Assembly: GCF_002775205.1 (NCBI RefSeq) | Contig: NC_036458.1 | Location: 4,618,560 to 4,682,559, forward strand | DNA: 64,000 nucleotides | Direction: 5' to 3' | Source: Xiphophorus maculatus | Lineage: Eukaryota > Chordata > Actinopteri > Cyprinodontiformes > Poeciliidae | Shown here: in pieces, positions 58,689 through 64,000 of the stretch | Layout: every line of letters begins with the position of its first letter | How positions within the stretch are numbered: position 1 is the first letter of the stretch | Notes under the pieces: generated by a model | The model's database searches: none | Told to the model about the DNA's origin: nothing | The model's input: only the letters and a program-made list of their open reading frames with translations | Position numbers and translations under genes: made by a program

Positions 58689-59329
58689 GGCTGCACTGTG
58701 AAAAACAAACAAACAAATATTTGAACTGCTTTAATCCCTCCGTTAGATTTGTATTTGATCATCCCTGCAGTCTGTAAAACAGACCAAATATAGAAATATA
58801 TTTGCCCTGTAAATGCAGGGAACCTCAAAGATTTTAGTCCATTAAATACTGAAATAAAAACTGTGATTATGAAATACCCAAACTGTAATTGTTACAATTT
58901 AAACCACTTTTCCTCTGTTAGCATCAGGAATTCATTCTGTTTGTCTCAAAAGATTATTAAAAATAAATATATTATGTACTGTTTAGCAGTACAGTTACTG
59001 AATGTAATCGCTGTGGTAAAATACTCTTGTTGATCGCTGGTAAGCTTTAATTTTAGAGTTTATTGTAGTGAGGTTCTGACTATAAACATTGATAGATTCA
59101 TAAGTAAATGGCTGAGGTAATTTATTAAAGTACATTAGGAGAGCTAAAAGAATCTAAAGTATCTCAGGAGCTTCTTTAAAACCAACTGCTGATTCTATAA
59201 TCAACAAAGCTACATCCATATAATTGGTTTGCTGAACGTGTATACTTTTGTTTTAAGACATTTTCTTCATAAGGATTTATTTTAATAGTTTAACCACCCA
59301 ACTAGATATGCAGGATACACACACATTAT

Positions 59330-59346
59330 ATATATATATATATATG
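59330..59346. repeat. (TA)n microsatellite
   Basis: A short alternating TA run in ddx42 intron 1. Confidence 0.8.
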
Positions 59347-59732
59347 CATTTTAGATATCTGAATAAATAGCACACCTCCACTAGTTTAGGAATCATTCAA
59401 TAATTGAGCTTCATTCGCAAGAAGACTAAAAAGAATCAAATCGCAATGCAACTGAGTAAGTATGAGTACATCTAAAAGAACAATTGTACACTATCGAATA
59501 TTTCCATCTTTAAAGATTCACGCTATACAACAACGATTTTATTTTCGTTTTGCAACACAGCATGCTAGCATTAGCTCAAGGCCGCATTACGGCCAAGGCT
59601 AATGTGTGCGAAGAAAAGCTTTATATTTTACGTAACGGTGAAAAACCTGGATAGTTAGTTGCGCTATGAAATATAAATCAATAATAATAGCAGTTGCTAA
59701 GTTTCAGAACAAATATTTATGCATTTGTTTAC

Positions 59733-59790
59733 CTATTTCTGAAGCTAGTAAATGTTTCTGTGCTTCTTTTAGAACGCAGTGGGCGTCTGC
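59733..59790 (-). other. ddx42: Candidate untranslated first exon of ddx42
   Basis: The exon holding the ddx42 ATG opens with an acceptor (CACAG|TGCAGCC at 58696), so a non-coding first exon must lie above. A minus-strand donor AATAG|GTAAAC at 59732-59731 is the best candidate near the CpG-rich promoter. The 5' end is approximate. Confidence 0.45.
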
Positions 59791-60010
59791 GTTATTTACG
59801 TCATACGTAATAATGGCGTCACGTCGTAATTGGTGCGTAACGTCAACCAGAAGCGTAGAGAGGGGGGTTTCTGAAAACATTCTGCAGGAGCGGATAGACC
59901 GATAAATAAAGGTACTAAGAAATATTTTATTTCCACAGTTATACCGTGTTACTCTTCACTAGTCGGCGGTAGGTTGCGATGCGTCAAATAACGCCTTTTA
60001 AATTTGTTAC
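59770..60010. promoter_or_regulatory. Bidirectional promoter between ddx42 and strada
   Basis: CpG-rich block between the divergent genes. It holds three CRE-like sites within 50 bp: TTACGTCA (59796-59803), GGCGTCACG (59815-59823) and TAACGTCA (59838-59845). No TATA box is convincing on either strand. For strada, plus-strand donors of a non-coding first exon could be GGCG|GTAGGT (GT at 59969) or TTACA|GTAAGT (GT at 60012). Confidence 0.5.
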
Positions 60011-60898
60011 AGTAAGTTAAAACAGCTGCTTATGCTAACTGTTGTTAGCTGATGCTCCCATCACCATTAAATAGCAACATTAGCAAAGCTGTTCTCTGAA
60101 AGAATAGCTGTTTCTCTTCATTAAATGTGGCATTTGCACTTCGCTTGCTATCACTATGTAGGTATTTTCCCTTATATTTTACAGTTATTTCAGCAGTATT
60201 GCCAGTTGAATTGGTTTTGCTGGAAGGATTTAATAAAACAGACGGGGGGAATTAAGTATTGGGATGGTTTTGCAACGTCCAAAAACATGTTTTTTCATCA
60301 ATTTTCCTATCAGGTTGCTTTTTGTCCTTTAAAGTGGACATAATCAATAGTCCTTGATGCTTTAAGTCTTCCTTAAATGGCTTTGCACTTATTTTTATTT
60401 AAATAAAAGAAATTTCAGCAAAGTACCAGAACATTTTAAGAGCATGATTAATTTGTTTTTTGTTGTTTTGTGTGTTTAAATTCAGTTAAGTCTGGCAACA
60501 ATCTAGCGTTAAAAAATTAAAACTTTGTTTACAGGCTATTTTTGGTGCTCTTGTTATGTGATAAAAAAATTTTTTAACCTGTTTGAGATTCTCACAACAT
60601 TATAAGTAATTAATGACATGTAGTTACAATATTATTAATTATGTCAGCTTTTGGATAAAGAACAGAAATGATCTCAAAAGCATAAAATTTGGGAGGCATT
60701 AGGAACGTGTCGTTCAATCTTTCAGTTAAATTAAAAAAATATATCAGTACTCGTGGCAAGCTGCAATGATAAAGGACTTTTTTTGACAGGATGGGATGAA
60801 ACAGTATTTCCTTTTCATCACAGTTCCTTTATTTTCACAGATATTCTCAAAAGAAGTTTATTTCAGCATCTGATGTAAGAACAACCTCAGGAGGATCA

Positions 60899-61290
60899 AT
60901 GTCGTTTCTTGTAAGTGTTTCCATTTTTTGATTTATGACTTCCACACAGTTTTTCTAGGTTAATATTAAACCTCATTTAGAAATTTTGAACTAATTCAAC
61001 TGAAATAAAGTCTGTTAGAGTATTTTTTGCTTTAGCTTTTGTAAAGTTTTTACAGGAAATTTTACAAACTAAACATTTTAGGTTTTTTTTTTTTTTGCAT
61101 GCTTGCTGTTTATTATTAACCACTGCTGTCAACAGCCTTAATTACTCTCTCTTTGTCTTTCTGTGTTTTTCTTTTTCTTGCTTTCAATTTGCTTTTTTAT
61201 TATGCCTGAAATTAACTTTTTCTATCTGTCAGCGCTGGGTAACTGAGAAACTGAGTGTGGAGAGCCTGCGGGATCTGGAGTTATTTGGAG
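60899..61290 (+). CDS. strada: STE20-related adaptor alpha (LKB1 co-activator), 5' coding exons only
   Basis: Pseudokinase that binds and activates LKB1 together with MO25. Two coding exons are visible: 60899-60910 (ATG TCG TTT CTT, then GTAAGT) and 61233-61290 (after acceptor CTGTCAG, ending GGAG|GTGAGG). They join in frame to MSFLRWVTEKLSVESLRDLE followed by LFG. This matches the N-terminus of mammalian STRADA in the form that lacks the VSKPERIR insert. The first of these exons probably starts at 60841 after TTTTCACAG and carries 5' UTR. The pseudokinase domain lies beyond the right edge. Only 23 residues support the call, but they align well, and STRADA is a near neighbour of DDX42 in mammals. 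It is divergent from ddx42. Confidence 0.85.
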
Positions 61291-63060
61291 GTGAGGCTTA
61301 AGTGAAACAAATTTTAAAAAACTACTTTAGGTTGTTTCCTCTCAGTTCTTGCTTTGCTTTGCTTTCCAGACATCATTCTAAATTTGTTATTCATTGTTTT
61401 GTCTGATCTGTTTTGAGCTTTTTTATTTCTTTCCGTTTTTGTCAGCATTTTATAGGAAAATTATGCAAAAAAAATTCCTTAATTACTTTCTAATGTGTGC
61501 TGTGGATGCTATTATTGGTTTGAAAAATCAAAATAATTATTGTTATTTTATCTAAGAATGAGAAAAGTCTCAGAAATAGCAGCTGGCAGTATAAATTTCT
61601 TTAAGTGAAACTGTCATCGAAGAAGAAAAGAAAACATTTTGTGTTTTTTTTTTATTTATTGACATGTCTATATGTATATAAATTATGTTTATTAAAGTCT
61701 ATAAAATATACAAAATAATAATTTTCAGAAGAGTTTAATTTTCTTTTTCAAACCAAACTGACATGAAAACCACAATGAAAGTGGAAAAAGAGACACTTTT
61801 ATTCAATAATAGCACTAAATCAGAACCAATATCTTTGCGCTTTTTAAAAAGTATAAATACTCTAAACAGTTACATTATTTTTCCAAAATGCTTTCATGTA
61901 TCTTAAGAAACGTATAAGCGCCGCTTGACAGCACTGACATTAGTGGTTTTGATGGAAATTGACAGTAAATCTTTACAGGGTTGACAGAGATCAAATGTTG
62001 TGCAATATGAATATTTTTTCAGTTTTTTAAAAAATATATTTGTTATGCAAAATTGCTGGATTGGATTTATTTTGTTGCAACTTTACCTCATTTTCATTTG
62101 ATTGCATCTTTCAGCATTTGTGCATGTTTGTTCAAATTGGTCATTTGTTTTGGCTGCACACGATTCCCATTGCCTTACAGAAAGTTCCTGTCAGAATTTT
62201 AGATTTAATCTATATGAGCATGAATATCAGTAATTTTCTGCTGTTACTGATTAGCGCTAGACAGTGCATTTCAAATGAATCGTTATCGCAATTTGATTGT
62301 ATGCAGCATTCATTTTGCTCAGAGTGCAGCAGATGTTGGATAATTGAGAAGTTGTTCTAAAAGCAGATTAAAAAGTAGAAACTACAAGTTTTTTCAATGC
62401 TAAAATAGAAGACATAAGCCAGAAAAAAACATTTTTTTAATAAAAACTTTGGTGTTGAAATGGAAATATTGAATTAGTGTAACATTCACCAACATTATTG
62501 TTTTCCTAATTCTTTTATTGATACATTTGAGCTGTTTTTCTTGCAGGATGAAATTATTTAACGTGTAAAAGTGACTTTTGAAACAATCATTGAGAGCAAA
62601 GTTTTGTCCCTCCCATACATTTTGTTATTGATTTGCTGTATGTTGCTTAGGAAGCTGCACCTGAACCACATTTCACGACTCTTTGCTCAACTGGTAAAGT
62701 TATTTTTCAGTGCTGTGTTTCCTGCTACAGATCAGACTTTAAAACAAACTTTCAGTAATGTTGAGTTTAAGAAAAGATGTGAAACCAGCACATTTCTTTG
62801 AGAGTATTTTTGTGGCTCTTGTGGCCTGAATTCACAGCAGAGCAGACAGGAAAGAAATAAAGAGATAAGGGGGGAAGAAACGCAGACATGCAGCAAAGGC
62901 ACTAAAGTTGGAAGTTAAACACCAGATGGCTGTCTGCAGGTCTGACGCATCAAAAGAGACCGTCTCTGGAAAAGCCCAACCTTCTAAAAATGATGGACTG
63001 AGCTTAGAAGCAGAGATTGTGTTAATAATATAAAATCAAATTCGTCGTTTAATTTTAGCT
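61291..63060. other. strada: strada intron, no exon recognised
   Basis: AT-rich intron sequence after the second coding exon. I see no exon that continues the protein convincingly. No named repeat found. Confidence 0.4.
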
Positions 63061-63235
63061 TTTTGTTTTTGAAGATTTAATTTTAGAGGGAAAAAAATGA
63101 TTTTTTTCCATTATTTTACTTCTTGGGTTTCCATAGTTCAGAGTGATGCCGGCATGCCCAAGGCGGCCATCTTGTTTTACAGCTTCTGTTTATGTTTTGG
63201 ACTTTGAATTCAAGTCAACTTTACAGGCATTTTTT
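63060..63235 (+). repeat. Interspersed repeat, TAGTTACGGGTGATGTCATC family, copy 4
   Basis: Contains TGGGTTTCCATAGTTCAGAG, AAGGCGGCCATCTTG, TTTTACAGCTTCTGTTTATG and AGTCAACTTTACAG, matching 52028-52345. It lies in a strada intron. Confidence 0.6.
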
Positions 63236-64000
63236 TTTTGTTTCTAATTACGAGAATAAAGTTTTATGAGAATTTTTATGAGAAAAATAAAGACGTAAAA
63301 TGAGGAATGTTGAGCATCTTGTGAAGTTATACTTCGGTATAAATTTTACAAATTATACTTAATAGAAATATGTAACTTTTAACACATCAAAATCAAATTG
63401 TTATCAGCAGCAGGACTTAGAAACTGTGTAAATAACTTTATTTTGAAAGAACTAATTAAAACAAGTTTTTCTGAGTATTTTAAAGATGCTTTTTCTGGTA
63501 AAATTGTAAATATTATGACTTTGTTGTTGTAATTAAAGAAAACAACCAATACTCCCTTATACAACTCACAGAAATAATAACTGAAATTAAAGCCACTTTT
63601 GGAAATATTTTCTTTCATTTTTAGAAAAAAAACTAAAAAAAAAAATCTGGTATGAAAAAATCTGATTTTATTTTTAAGCCTCATCGTCCAGCAATAATAT
63701 ATGTATAATTTTGACTCTGTTGGGATTATTTTTGAACATCCACCAAAAAGTTTATCTTGTTCACCCAACTCTCTGTTGTGTGTTGTAAAATCATTCTGTC
63801 CTGGAAAAAAACATGGAATATGTTAATAAAATCCCCAAATTACAATGACATTTATGCTCATGGTGAGTTTATGTAAAATTCTGACTGAAACTGTAATATT
63901 TGTAATTAGGATGGATTTTTTTTATTTATTTTGTGAAGCAGGAAACTCTTTTAATCAGATCTCCATCATGCAGCGGCTGTGCTTGGCAGCTGAAAAAACC
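63236..64000. other. strada: strada intron to window edge
   Basis: AT-rich sequence. A possible acceptor at 63942 (TGTGAAGCAG) precedes an open stretch to the edge, but its translation does not resemble the expected STRADA sequence, so no exon is called. Confidence 0.3.

Noticed and set aside
63943-64000. A possible third strada coding exon at the window edge
   Set aside because: The acceptor looks usable and the phase fits, but the peptide GNSFNQISIMQRLCLAAEKT does not resemble the expected STRADA sequence. More sequence to the right would decide.

Overview
This window is a stretch of a bony-fish (teleost) nuclear chromosome. The protein-coding exons are small, are separated by long AT-rich introns with GT-AG ends, and encode typical vertebrate proteins. 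The non-coding DNA is full of short palindromic transposons of kinds common in ray-finned fishes. No bacterial, viral or CRISPR-like organisation is visible. The species cannot be named from the sequence; a percomorph is a guess from the repeat content and the moderate intron sizes.

Five genes can be supported. From left to right they are: the first coding exon of gfap (minus strand, 522-1036; the rest lies beyond the left edge); map3k3, complete in its coding part (minus, 11223-24225, with a candidate untranslated first exon at 29853 and above); limd2, complete in its coding part (minus, 35739-48691, with an 11.4 kb first intron); ddx42, complete in its coding part (minus, 50266-58688); and the 5' end of strada (plus, from 60899, running off the right edge). 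I rebuilt the exon chains base by base from splice sites and reading phase. They give uninterrupted proteins of 617 residues (MAP3K3), 114 residues (LIMD2) and 899 residues (DDX42), close to the usual family lengths and without internal stops or frameshifts.

Region by region: 1-1090 gfap exon 1 and its TATA promoter; 1091-11222 intergenic DNA with transposon remnants, tandem repeats and one possible conserved element; 11223-31040 map3k3 and its CpG-rich 5' region; 31040-35738 DNA between map3k3 and limd2, probably including the limd2 3' UTR and several mobile-element copies; 35739-48990 limd2; 48990-50265 a short spacer and the ddx42 3' UTR; 50266-59760 ddx42; 59760-60010 a probable shared promoter; 60010-64000 strada.

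Functionally the genes are not an operon. GFAP is a glial intermediate filament protein. MAP3K3 is a PB1-domain kinase that feeds the MEK5/ERK5 and other MAPK routes. LIMD2 is a small LIM-domain adaptor. DDX42 is a DEAD-box helicase linked to the spliceosome. STRADA is the pseudokinase that activates LKB1. MAP3K3, LIMD2, STRADA and DDX42 are also neighbours on human chromosome 17q23, so this is a conserved but rearranged vertebrate block. I found no convincing previously undescribed system. The observations most worth a second look are a recurring RFX X-box-like motif spread partly by transposons, a roughly 390-nt polypyrimidine tract at the 3' splice site of ddx42 exon 8, and the CRE-rich ddx42/strada promoter.
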